Positions 1 to 7,272 of a stretch of DNA of 46,596 nucleotides are shown here, in pieces. The translations under genes were made by a program, and so were the position numbers. The DNA lies in assembly GCF_014648035.1 (NCBI RefSeq), contig NZ_BMQI01000041.1:1-46596 (forward strand), written 5' to 3'. Origin of the DNA: Shewanella algicola. GTDB lineage: Bacteria; Pseudomonadota; Gammaproteobacteria; Enterobacterales; Shewanellaceae. The notes under the pieces are model-generated. The model had not been told where the DNA came from. It ran no database searches and was given only the letters and a program-made list of their open reading frames with translations. Position 1 is the first letter of the stretch. Each line of letters begins with the position of its first letter.

Positions 1-60
1 GGATGGTATTAGGTGATCGGCTTAGAGGGTATTAGGTGATCGCGATGCATGAGAATATGC
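1..60. repeat. Foreign sequence with short spaced direct repeat interrupting catalase
   Basis: The 15-mer GGTATTAGGTGATCG occurs at 5-19 and again at 28-42, a 23-bp period. Next to it, TGCAT and ATGCA arms lie around positions 47-60. This stretch replaces the sequence expected downstream of catalase codon 182, so it is probably the edge of an inserted element or a rearrangement junction. It is too short to identify a family. Confidence 0.45.
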
Positions 61-607
61 AGTCAGACATCAAAATAGTCACTTGATGCATCGCCTCTGG
101 GTTTAGCGCCCAAAAGTCCCACATAGCTTGTGGATCTTTTAAATTGGTTTGTGGATGACGTTTTTGGGTGTGGATAAAGTCTGGAAACTTAATACCATCA
201 CGAATAAAAAATGTTGGGGTGTTATTACCTACAATATCGTGATTACCACGTGCGGTGTAAAAACGTAATCCAAATCCGCGTGGGTCGCGCTCAGCATCAG
301 CAGAACCCATTTCACCGCCCACTGTCGAGAAACGCACAAAGGTTTCTGTTTGCTTACCAACACCATTAAAATGGTCGGCAATAGTATATTCGCTTAAATC
401 TTTGGTTAAAGTAAATGTGCCGTATACACCGGTACCTTTTGCATGCACAACACGCTCAGGAATACGTTCGCGGTTAAAGTGAGCAAGCTTTTCAATTAAG
501 TGCCAATCTTGTAATAGAAGCGGCCCACGCTCTCCTGCTGATAATGAGTTTTGATCGTCTGCTACTGGAGCACCGTTTTGACTTGTTAAATAGTTAGCCT
601 GATTCAT
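32..607 (-). pseudogene. Catalase (heme, KatA/KatB type), truncated after about 182 residues
   Basis: This is the N-terminal part of a monofunctional heme catalase, which converts hydrogen peroxide to water and oxygen. Catalytic His55 lies in RVVHAKG and Asn128 in VGNNTPTFF, and the RFSTVGGE and RDPRGFGLRFY motifs are typical of the family. The match is excellent through QVTILMSD at about residue 182. The frame then runs into nine unrelated residues and a stop, where the family would continue SDRGIP. The heme-ligand Tyr and the whole C-terminal half (about 300 residues) are absent from the window. The start is set by ATG at 605-607 with GGAGC just upstream. A broken gene is near certain here. 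Whether the 3' part survives beyond the window edge cannot be seen. Confidence 0.85.
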
Positions 608-616
608 GTTTTGCTC

Positions 617-667
617 CTACGCGTGGTCTGTTATCCACTGTTCAATTATGTCGTAAACTGTTGCCAT
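617..667 (-). CDS. Possible 16-codon leader ORF upstream of catalase
   Basis: The minus strand carries ATG at 665-667, a 16-codon frame (MATVYDIIEQWITDHA) and TAG at 617-619. A GAGGAAAA Shine-Dalgarno-like sequence stands about nine bases before the ATG, better than that of many genes here. Its stop codon overlaps the GGAGC ribosome-binding site of the catalase, an arrangement typical of translational coupling. No homologue is recognised. It may be a leader peptide, the relic of a longer gene, or chance. Confidence 0.35.
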   Translation of the reverse strand: MATVYDIIEQWITDHA

Positions 668-743
668 GATGATTTTCCTCACTCAACTCATCAATCGATG
701 GAGCAATAATAAACGTGCAGCGCAATTAGATAAAACGATTAAA

Positions 744-780
744 ATAGATGACCGCTAACGATAAAACAGATTAAATGGGT
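744..780 (-). promoter_or_regulatory. Weak OxyR-like half-sites upstream of catalase
   Basis: ATAG at 744-747 and CTAA at 755-758 are separated by 7 bases, and after another 7 bases ACAG follows at 766-769. This is close to the ATAG-N7-CTAT-N7-ATAG phasing known for OxyR, but the fourth element (GGGT) does not fit. It lies about 140-175 bp upstream of the catalase start. The call is suggestive only. Confidence 0.25.
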
Positions 781-840
781 TAAACGATGCGACTTGCATT
801 AAAAAAACAGATTGGATGCGAAGGAGTAAATTGTCGGTAA

Positions 841-870
841 TAAAAAAAGCCAACATCTGCATGTTGGCTT
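841..870 (-). terminator. Rho-independent terminator of the small membrane-protein gene
   Basis: A perfect 10-bp stem (847-856 with 861-870, loop CTGC) is followed on the minus strand by seven to eight U. It lies just after the stop of the gene at 885-1127. Confidence 0.85.
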
Positions 871-884
871 ATATACCCAATAGA

Positions 885-1127
885 TTATTGATTATCGGGT
901 GCGGGGGCTCGATATAACTTAACCAGATAATAAAGATCGATCAGTACAATGAAAAAGTTAACCAGTGCCACCGGGATAGCGTCAATGGCTAAACCATATG
1001 CCACAAAAAGCCCTGCACCAATCAAGTTCCACCAGCGTAATTTTTTAATGTCTGACATCATCAACGAAATCGCGACAACAACAGAAGCCAAATATCCAAC
1101 CCATTCCCAGATATTAATACTGTCCAT
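885..1127 (-). CDS. Small inner-membrane protein (YgjV/CBU_0592-like)
   Basis: An 80-residue, strongly hydrophobic protein with three predicted membrane segments (about residues 8-24, 34-50 and 52-70). A short basic loop DIKKLRWW lies between the first two. The pattern resembles the small bacterial membrane family around YgjV/CBU_0592, whose function is unknown. The start is supported by AAGGAG seven bases before the ATG at 1125-1127, and the gene has its own terminator at 841-870. It is monocistronic. Family membership is an inference from hydropathy and a few aromatic positions. Confidence 0.7.
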   Translation of the reverse strand: MDSINIWEWVGYLASVVVAISLMMSDIKKLRWWNLIGAGLFVAYGLAIDAIPVALVNFFIVLIDLYYLVKLYRAPAPDNQ

Positions 1128-1329
1128 GGATTCTCCTTAAAATAATAGATTTGTCACAATACCGGCCTGCTGTTATCTGTCTATGACAGCCAGACGATAA
1201 ATACATGACAACAAATTAAGCAAAAACCTTATAAAATCATAAAAAATATAAGGTTAGGGTTTTGCTTTATCGTTTATTCCCCAAAATAAACCGCGCTGCG
1301 CTTATGATCCCCAGATCAATAAGTGTAGC

Positions 1330-1767
1330 TTAGCGTTCAACTACTGCAGCTGTCATACGTGAAATACAGCATAACTCGCCTGCACTATTGCGGATTAATA
1401 TTTCCCATACAGAGCTACGCTTACCAAGATGTACTGGTTTAGCGATTGCCGTTAACTCACCATTACGTGAGGCTTTTAAATGGTTGGCGTTAATTTCTTG
1501 GCCAACACAATAGTAGCGAGTAAAGTCGACCACAAAATTAGCCGCATAACTGGCAACCGTTTCAGCTAACGCCACATTAGCGCCGCCATGTACAATCCCT
1601 AACGGGTTATGTACCGAGGGGTTAGCTGGCATGGTTGCGACCATATAATCATCGCCAATCTCGGTAATTTTAATGCCTAGAGTTTGCATTAATGTGCCTT
1701 TTCCCTGCATCCCTGCATCTAAACGAGCACAATCTTCTAAGGTGAAATCGTTAAACCAAATACTCAT
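1330..1767 (-). CDS. Hotdog-fold acyl-CoA thioesterase, PaaI family (MenI/YdiI-like)
   Basis: A 145-residue single-domain hotdog thioesterase. The signature GIVHGGANVALAETVAS carries HGG at residues 60-62 and the probable catalytic Glu69, as in the YdiI/EntH subfamily that hydrolyses aroyl- and acyl-CoA thioesters. In menaquinone-making bacteria the close relative MenI cleaves 1,4-dihydroxy-2-naphthoyl-CoA. Shewanella species make menaquinone, so that role is plausible but not shown by the sequence. The full length matches the family. The ATG at 1767 has a GGAAAG ribosome site. It stands alone between the genes at 885 and 1884. Confidence 0.85.
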   Translation of the reverse strand: MSIWFNDFTLEDCARLDAGMQGKGTLMQTLGIKITEIGDDYMVATMPANPSVHNPLGIVHGGANVALAETVASYAANFVVDFTRYYCVGQEINANHLKASRNGELTAIAKPVHLGKRSSVWEILIRNSAGELCCISRMTAAVVER

Positions 1768-1835
1768 GACAGCTTTCCATTTTAGTTGTTAATAATCCTA
1801 GTGTACTGTTGTGATTAACATTTTTAAAGATAAAC

Positions 1836-1860
1836 AAAAAAGGAGCCGAAGCTCCTTTGG
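1836..1860 (-). terminator. Terminator of the CsgD/LuxR-type gene
   Basis: The stem is 1839-1846 paired with 1851-1858, 8 bp, with a CGAA loop as written on the plus strand. On the minus strand it is followed by a U tract. It lies just past the stop of the gene at 1884. Confidence 0.8.
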
Positions 1861-1883
1861 TTTAATCAATATTACCATCTGTT

Positions 1884-2552
1884 TTAGCTGACTAATTCGC
1901 AGTGACTTTGATAAGTCTGGGCCCAACGTAATAGTTCAACACGGTTACGCGATTCAGTTTTTCTAAAAATAGAAGAGATATGCGCTTTAACCGTATGCTC
2001 ACTAATGCATAAACGCTGAGCGATTTCTTTGTTACGTGCGCCACTCGATACTAACTGAATAATGGTACGTTCGCGGTTTGTTAGCCGTTGCATAATGGCT
2101 TCAGTTTCTTCTGTTAAATCAACATTGGTATCTAGTTGTTGTACTAAACGCCTAAAAATTTTGCTAATCAGCGGTCTGTCATACCACAGCTCATCTGAAA
2201 CCATTTTGCGTAAGCCGGTTAACATCAAGTCCATGCGTTGGTCGCTATACAATAAGCCGCGCACGCCAAGCAGCAAGGCTGATTCTTGATCGAGCGAGCC
2301 GCGTTCAACTTGGTAAAGTGCCACTGGAACATGGTTGACTAAGCGTGAAGCCAGCAAAGGGATGCCTTTAGCGTCAAGCGCTGCACCCTTTTGTGAAATG
2401 AGATAAAAGTTATTCGAATTTTTATCAAGTTCAAGCTCAGCAGCATGCTTAACAATCCGGGTTTTTAAACCGATTGATTCAGCTAAAATCGCTAAATGAC
2501 ATGGTGAGGCTATTTGATGTAAAAACACCAATTCATCGATATTAGAACTCAT
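1884..2552 (-). CDS. CsgD/VpsT-like LuxR-family transcriptional regulator
   Basis: A 222-residue regulator with a C-terminal LuxR helix-turn-helix at about residues 155-215 (LTNRERTIIQLV, NKEIAQRLCISEHTVKAHISS). The N-terminal receiver-like domain has no clear phosphoacceptor Asp in the usual place. This layout, and ELWYDRPLI at 121-129, match the CsgD/VpsT group of biofilm-matrix regulators, where a W[FLM][TS]R motif can bind c-di-GMP. Here the motif reads WYDR (123-126), so ligand binding is uncertain. I chose the ATG at 2552 over one 39 bases further upstream because GGGAGA stands at the right distance before it. It is monocistronic with its own terminator. Confidence 0.8.
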   Translation of the reverse strand: MSSNIDELVFLHQIASPCHLAILAESIGLKTRIVKHAAELELDKNSNNFYLISQKGAALDAKGIPLLASRLVNHVPVALYQVERGSLDQESALLLGVRGLLYSDQRMDLMLTGLRKMVSDELWYDRPLISKIFRRLVQQLDTNVDLTEETEAIMQRLTNRERTIIQLVSSGARNKEIAQRLCISEHTVKAHISSIFRKTESRNRVELLRWAQTYQSHCELVS

Positions 2553-2968
2553 CACTCTTCTCCCTGAAAAGCTTATTTTGCTCTTTAACACTTGAGCACA
2601 TCCTGAGCAACATTCTATACGTAAAGCTCATACCTTGACTAGCCTTAAGTCTTAAACTTGCCGACTGCTTATTGTTTATTTTACTTTGCATTTAATACTT
2701 TAGAGTAATAACACTAAGCAGTGCCATGGTCAGCAAAATTAACGCTAGACCGCTAATTCGCTCAAATAAGTTGATGTAATCAGGTGCGGTTCAATTAACA
2801 AACACCGTTCTCATAAAGCAATCATAGTAAATTTTTGCTAGTGCATAGGATTATTATGTCAATCAAAAGTATGAATAAGTCGTAAGACTGACAAGCAGCA
2901 CACTTTTATCAGCACTGGTCTAATGTATCACCTGGGCTGTAATAACAAGCTTGAAAACTCAACAAGCC
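2553..2968. other. Gene-free stretch with possible remnant of a membrane-protein gene
   Basis: This interval should hold the promoter of the regulator at 1884. The only coding-like signal is an open frame on the minus strand at 2692-2790 (see the separate entry). The rest is AT-rich with stops in all frames. No RNA gene or repeat was recognised. Confidence 0.5.
2692..2790 (-). pseudogene. Possible C-terminal relic of an integral membrane protein
   Basis: After an in-frame TGA (2791-2793), 32 codons run open to TAA at 2692-2694. The product would include DYINLFERISGLALILLTMA, an amphipathic stretch followed by one strong membrane helix. That is how the last segment of small transporters such as the LysE/RhtB group looks. 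There is no good start codon or ribosome site, so it is more likely a decayed gene tail than a small gene. Family assignment is a guess. Confidence 0.3.
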
Positions 2969-3583
2969 TTACTGTTTAGGCTTAGCCATTATTTGCGTAA
3001 TCTGTTTATTGTGAAGCGGTGTCAGCAATAACAATGCCGTTATGCCGCCAATTAACGCTAAAAACATATCAGACTGTGTGTCCCAGACGTAACCTTGAGT
3101 CCCTAAAAATGCTTCGGCATTCTCACCTGTCGCTGCAGCAACCCACCATTCGATAAGCTCATAAAAAGCAGAAAACGCCAGCACAAAACACACTGCCAAA
3201 AATTGGCACCAAGCACCGATTTGCATCACCTGCTTACGAATAAAAATTTCTCGCGCCAAAATGACCGGAATAAACCCCTGAGCAAAGTGACCTACTTTGT
3301 CGTAATTATTACGTTCACTGCCCATTACTTGGGCTAACCAATCAAATAGCGGTACTTCAGCATAGGTAAAGCGGGCACCGACAAATAATACGCAGCAGTG
3401 AATCAAAATAAGCCCATAAGCCAGTGACGTCAGCGGGAAGCTTTTACGACTAAAAAACAAAATGGGTAACGCGATTAACGCGGGGATAGCCTCGAGCCAC
3501 CAGGTGAACATATCTTTAGGATTACTCACCGACCATAGCAATACCATCAGGTAAATAGCCATCCATATTACGCGCATTTTCAT
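2969..3583 (-). CDS. DUF2238 (YjdF-type) inner-membrane protein
   Basis: A 204-residue protein with about six membrane segments. The conserved polar signature lies in the second half: YDKVGHFAQGF, ELIEWW and QGYVWDTQSDMFLALIGG. This His/Glu/Trp/Asp pattern defines the DUF2238 family (YjdF in E. coli), whose function is unknown. The length is normal. The start is supported by AAGGA eight bases before the ATG at 3581-3583. It is transcribed divergently from serA. Confidence 0.85.
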   Translation of the reverse strand: MKMRVIWMAIYLMVLLWSVSNPKDMFTWWLEAIPALIALPILFFSRKSFPLTSLAYGLILIHCCVLFVGARFTYAEVPLFDWLAQVMGSERNNYDKVGHFAQGFIPVILAREIFIRKQVMQIGAWCQFLAVCFVLAFSAFYELIEWWVAAATGENAEAFLGTQGYVWDTQSDMFLALIGGITALLLLTPLHNKQITQIMAKPKQ

Positions 3584-3713
3584 CCTAAATTCCTTATCTA
3601 CGATATTGTTCTTAATTTAAAATATTACTTTAGCCATCTAGCCCTCCACAAGCTCTAAAAAAAGTGCTACTTTGGCATTGCGTCGGAAGTCCGCATTTAT
3701 ATCATAACTATCA

Positions 3714-3746
3714 GTATATGCATTAACACAAATCGTATATGCATTA
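3714..3746. promoter_or_regulatory. Two direct repeats in helical phase upstream of serA
   Basis: GTATATGCATTA occurs at 3714-3725 and again at 3735-3746, exactly 21 bp apart, that is two helical turns. Each contains the palindrome ATGCAT. The pair lies 39-71 bp before the serA start, and also between serA and the divergent DUF2238 gene. This is a good candidate for a tandem operator. I do not recognise the regulator. Confidence 0.45.
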
Positions 3747-3784
3747 GCATAAGCACCATTGAATGATGAGAGGGTACCCATATC

Positions 3785-5014
3785 ATGGCGAAACACTCGC
3801 TTGACAAGGATAAAATTAAAATCCTGCTGTTGGAGGGCGTACACCAAACTGCGGTTGATGTACTTGAACGTGCAGGTTACACCAATATTGAATATCACAA
3901 AGCCTCGCTAGGCGAAGAGGCGCTACTTGCTTCGATTAAAGATGCTCACTTTGTCGGGTTACGTTCCCGCACTCAGCTTACTGAAGCAGTATTACATCAC
4001 GCTGAAAAACTCGTCGCGATTGGTTGTTTTTGTATCGGCACTAACCAAGTTGATTTATCGACCGCTGAAAAGCTGGGGATCCCCGTTTTCAATGCACCGT
4101 TTTCTAACACGCGTAGTGTTGCAGAGTTAGTGATTGGCGAAATCATTATGTTGATGCGCGGTATTCCACAACGTAATGCGATTTCGCACCGTGGCGGCTG
4201 GTTAAAGAGCGCCAGCGGCAGTGTTGAAGTTCGTGGTAAAACTCTAGGTGTGATTGGTTACGGCCATATTGGTACTCAGCTAGGTATTTTGGCTGAAACC
4301 TTAGGCATGAGAGTCATTTTCTTTGATATCGAAGACAAGTTACCACTGGGTAATGCTTCGCAAATTCATTCAATGGACGATTTACTCGCTCAAGCAGATG
4401 TTGTGAGTCTTCACGTACCTGAAACGCCACAAACTAAAGATATGTTTGCTAAAGCTGAATTTGCCAAAATGCGTCAGGGCAGTTTCTTTATCAATGCTTC
4501 ACGCGGAACCGTCGTTGATATTGAAGACCTCGCAAGTGCATTAAACTCAGAACATTTAGCTGGTGCAGCAATTGACGTATTCCCAGTTGAACCTAAATCA
4601 AATGACGATGAATTTATCACGCCATTACGGGGTTTAGACAATGTACTGCTTACGCCACACATTGGTGGTAGTACTGCAGAAGCGCAAGAAAACATTGGTA
4701 TTGAAGTGGCTGGTAAGTTAGTTAAATACTCAGATAACGGTTCAACCTTGTCTGCGGTTAACTTCCCTGAAGTGTCTCTTGCACAGCACCGTGGCACCTC
4801 ACGCTTATTACACATTCACCAAAACCGCCCTGGTGTGTTGATTAAAATCAACCAAGCGTTTTCTGAAAAAGGCATTAACATTGCCGCTCAGTACTTACAA
4901 ACCACTGCTGAAATCGGTTACGTGGTGATGGAAGTCGATTCAGATCAAGCTGAAGAAGCGTTAGTTGAACTTAAATCAATTGAAGGCACTATTCGTGCTC
5001 GCGTATTGTTTTAA
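3785..5014 (+). CDS. serA: D-3-phosphoglycerate dehydrogenase
   Basis: The first committed enzyme of serine synthesis, oxidising 3-phosphoglycerate to phosphohydroxypyruvate with NAD. The 409-residue protein has the E. coli-type architecture: substrate domain, Rossmann NAD domain with GYGHIG at 158-163, catalytic Arg240 (NASRGTVV), Glu269 (PVEP) and His292 (PHIGGST), then a C-terminal ACT domain at about 338-409. In the family the ACT domain gives serine feedback inhibition. The length equals that of the E. coli enzyme. The ATG is preceded by AGAGGG. The gene is followed by a strong terminator at 5053-5085, so it is monocistronic. Two direct repeats upstream may be an operator. Confidence 0.97.
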   Translation: MAKHSLDKDKIKILLLEGVHQTAVDVLERAGYTNIEYHKASLGEEALLASIKDAHFVGLRSRTQLTEAVLHHAEKLVAIGCFCIGTNQVDLSTAEKLGIPVFNAPFSNTRSVAELVIGEIIMLMRGIPQRNAISHRGGWLKSASGSVEVRGKTLGVIGYGHIGTQLGILAETLGMRVIFFDIEDKLPLGNASQIHSMDDLLAQADVVSLHVPETPQTKDMFAKAEFAKMRQGSFFINASRGTVVDIEDLASALNSEHLAGAAIDVFPVEPKSNDDEFITPLRGLDNVLLTPHIGGSTAEAQENIGIEVAGKLVKYSDNGSTLSAVNFPEVSLAQHRGTSRLLHIHQNRPGVLIKINQAFSEKGINIAAQYLQTTAEIGYVVMEVDSDQAEEALVELKSIEGTIRARVLF

Positions 5015-5052
5015 TCTCACAACAAATTAACTGGGGTTAATTAAGTTGTTCA

Positions 5053-5085
5053 AAAAGCTATCTTGTGCACAAGGTAGCTTTTTTT
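5053..5085 (+). terminator. serA terminator
   Basis: A near-perfect inverted repeat (5053-5067 with 5068-5082, one G-U pair) is followed by further U, 39 bases after the serA stop. Confidence 0.9.
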
Positions 5086-5175
5086 ATTGCCTTTAAACCT
5101 CAACCCTCTGTTGAGTATTGTGTTAATCCGTTACACTTCAAACCATATCGTCTTATTCTTTCGTTAAGGATCGTT

Positions 5176-6138
5176 ATGACCATTTCAGCAAGCCAACCAG
5201 ATTGGGACTTCATCGCCACCTCTCCAGAATTAATGTTATCCAGTTTATCTCATATGGGGTTAATCGAAGTCACCGGTGAACAAGGTCGCAGCTTTATTCA
5301 TGGCCAAGTCACCACCGATATTACCTCGTTAACGGCAGACCAATGGAAATGGGGCGCACACTGCGATCCTAAAGGCAAAATGCTAGCCAGCTTCCGCACA
5401 TTTGCCATTGCAGACAGCTTGTTTATGCTTATGCCAACATCAACCCTTGAGCTTGATTTACCGCAACTCAAAAAATACGCGGTATTTAGCAAAGCTGAGC
5501 TCAACGATGTCAGCAGCCAGTATCAAATTATTGGCGTTGCGGGCAATGAGGCACAAGCATTTATCACCCAGCAATTTGGTGATGTATCTGCAGCGTTAAC
5601 CTTGGTTGATGGTGGTGCGATATTACGTGATGGTCAGCGTTTTATTCTCATCATTGCTAATGATAAAGCCGCGGCATTAATCAGTGCCTCACAACAAACA
5701 TTGGTTGACGCTAAAGCGTGGCAAGCATTAGAAATCAAAGCTGGTTACCCTAATATTGACGCAAGCCACTCGGGCCAATACGTTGCACAAATGTGTAACC
5801 TGCAAGCCATTGATGGGATCAGCTTCAATAAAGGCTGCTATATGGGCCAGGAAACCATTGCCAGAATGAAATACCGTGGTGGTAACAAACGTGCACTGTA
5901 TATTTTGTCGGGCACCACCAGCACAACCATTAACACCGAAACCCAATTAGAAATCGCCTTAGAAGATGGTTTCCGTCGTGGCGGTAATATTATTGAGTGC
6001 GTACAGCAAGGTGAAAATATTTTGCTGACTGCTGTATTGGCTAACGATACCGAAAACACTGCAAATCTGCGGATTGCTGATGATGAAAGCTCACAATTAA
6101 GCATTATTGAACTGCCATATTCATTAGCCGATGCTTAA
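5176..6138 (+). CDS. ygfZ: Folate-binding tRNA-modifying protein YgfZ
   Basis: A 320-residue folate-dependent YgfZ protein, related to the glycine-cleavage T-protein fold, that supports iron-sulfur enzymes and MiaB-type tRNA modification. The defining motif KGCYMGQE holds Cys221. The frame is open from further upstream, but that part runs through the serA terminator. ATG at 5176 has TTAAGGA six bases before it and yields the usual length, so I use it. The gene lies downstream of serA but behind its terminator, and has its own terminator at 6162-6187. Confidence 0.93.
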   Translation: MTISASQPDWDFIATSPELMLSSLSHMGLIEVTGEQGRSFIHGQVTTDITSLTADQWKWGAHCDPKGKMLASFRTFAIADSLFMLMPTSTLELDLPQLKKYAVFSKAELNDVSSQYQIIGVAGNEAQAFITQQFGDVSAALTLVDGGAILRDGQRFILIIANDKAAALISASQQTLVDAKAWQALEIKAGYPNIDASHSGQYVAQMCNLQAIDGISFNKGCYMGQETIARMKYRGGNKRALYILSGTTSTTINTETQLEIALEDGFRRGGNIIECVQQGENILLTAVLANDTENTANLRIADDESSQLSIIELPYSLADA

Positions 6139-6161
6139 TTAAATCAGCATGTTAATCTATT

Positions 6162-6187
6162 AAAGCGAGCCTTAGGTTCGCTTTTTT
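6162..6187 (+). terminator. ygfZ terminator
   Basis: A 10-bp stem (6162-6171 with 6175-6184, one G-U pair) with a three-base loop and a run of U. Confidence 0.9.
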
Positions 6188-6229
6188 TATTTTGAACATT
6201 TGCGCTTTATATAACGTATATTGTTGTTA

Positions 6230-6492
6230 TACCATTGCGCGTTAGTAAATGATCTCTCAGCGAGAATTTAAAAGGGCTTAAACAAGGCGAATGACTGAAT
6301 GAATAGTTGTTCTCTTTCGAAGTCATGCAACGCAGTGTAAGCCCTTTTAAAACTCGCCTGAAAGGAATGCCCCAGCGGATTTTGCTTTGCGTTCTCGCTA
6401 TTTGAAAGGGAACAACCATGACTACATAGCGACGCCTTAATCAAAAACCGCTGGATGCATTCTGAGTGGTCACTTATTAATGCGCAATGGTA
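6230..6492. mobile_element. MITE copy 1, non-autonomous inverted-repeat element (263 bp)
   Basis: The ends are imperfect terminal inverted repeats: TACCATTGCGCGTTAGTAA at the left, and the complement of TTATTAATGCGCAATGGTA at the right. The 3-bp sequence TTA flanks both sides (6227-6229 and 6493-6495), the expected target duplication. Inside is a second inverted repeat, 6267-6280 with 6338-6351, so single-stranded forms would fold strongly. There is no transposase. A clearly related copy is at 17115-17373. A 3-bp TNA duplication is what IS5-type (IS1031-like) elements make, so one of these may supply the transposase in trans; that is inference. A minus-strand open frame across it (6207-6419) is part of the repeat, not a gene. 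Confidence 0.9.
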
Positions 6493-6563
6493 TTATGATG
6501 ACATTAAGCGGTTTTATATGACTGCATTAATGGCGCGGTAACCACATTCGTTATGGAGCGACT

Positions 6564-7268
6564 ATGACCAACATTGTCACCTTAGAGAACATCAGCAAAG
6601 GATTTCGTGATGGTGAATCATTCCATTGTGTGTTGCAACAGGTCAGCTTAACCCTAAAGCAAGGTCAAACCATTGCATTAACGGGTCCTAGTGGCAGCGG
6701 TAAAAGTACCTTACTGAACATTATTGGTGGCTTTGAAACTATCGACAGTGGCGACATGTTAATCCGCCAGGGTGACACGCTGCATTCGGTGACTCAGTGG
6801 CAAGATAAGCACTGGAGTCAATATCGCCGCCAATCACTTGGAGTGATATTTCAGCAGTTTAACTTACTGACGCCCCTTAATGTCCGCGACAATATTCAAT
6901 TTTCATTGGCTCTCAATCAATTAAGCTGGAGCCCCTGGTGTGACGAATTATGCCACCAGCTTGGACTGACACCACTGCTCGAGCGCAGTGTTGAAAACCT
7001 TTCTGGCGGACAGCAACAGCGAGTTGCCATTGCACGCGCCTTAGCACACAAGCCGCAATTAATTTTGGCCGACGAACCCACAGGTAACCTTGATCAGCAC
7101 GCCGGCCTGCAAGTAATGCAATTGCTGACCGACTTAGCTAAACAAGCCAATTGTTGTATTTTGATGGTGACTCACAGCGAAGAGTGTGCTCAGTTTATGC
7201 AACATCGCTGGCATGTTGAAAACCAAAAAATTGTCGTCAACCCTGCCGATAGCCAGCTGCAAGGGTAA
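6564..7268 (+). CDS. attE: ABC transporter ATPase, LolD/MacB type (AttE-like)
   Basis: A 234-residue nucleotide-binding subunit. Walker A is GPSGSGKST at 41-49, the Q-loop lies in FQQFNLL (96-102), the signature is LSGGQ at 146-150, Walker B is LILADE at 166-171, and the H-loop is VTHSEE near 205. The sequence is of the LolD/MacB class that drives FtsX-type permeases without transporting across the membrane in the classical way. The next two genes encode such a permease and an AttH-like lipoprotein, so it is the ATPase of an attEFGH-type system. ATG at 6564 follows GGAG. It is separated from the permease gene by four bases. Confidence 0.88.
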   Translation: MTNIVTLENISKGFRDGESFHCVLQQVSLTLKQGQTIALTGPSGSGKSTLLNIIGGFETIDSGDMLIRQGDTLHSVTQWQDKHWSQYRRQSLGVIFQQFNLLTPLNVRDNIQFSLALNQLSWSPWCDELCHQLGLTPLLERSVENLSGGQQQRVAIARALAHKPQLILADEPTGNLDQHAGLQVMQLLTDLAKQANCCILMVTHSEECAQFMQHRWHVENQKIVVNPADSQLQG

Positions 7269-7272
7269 GCTA

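Noticed and set aside
3638..3898. 86-codon minus-strand frame across the serA start
   Set aside because: It overlaps the first 114 bases of serA, has no ribosome site, and its product has no family features. It is a shadow of serA.
6207..6419. 70-codon minus-strand frame in the first MITE, with a similar one at 17086-17325
   Set aside because: Both share the repeat sequence (for example PFQIARTQSK). They exist because the element is repeated, not because a protein is selected; the frames are not preserved to the same ends.
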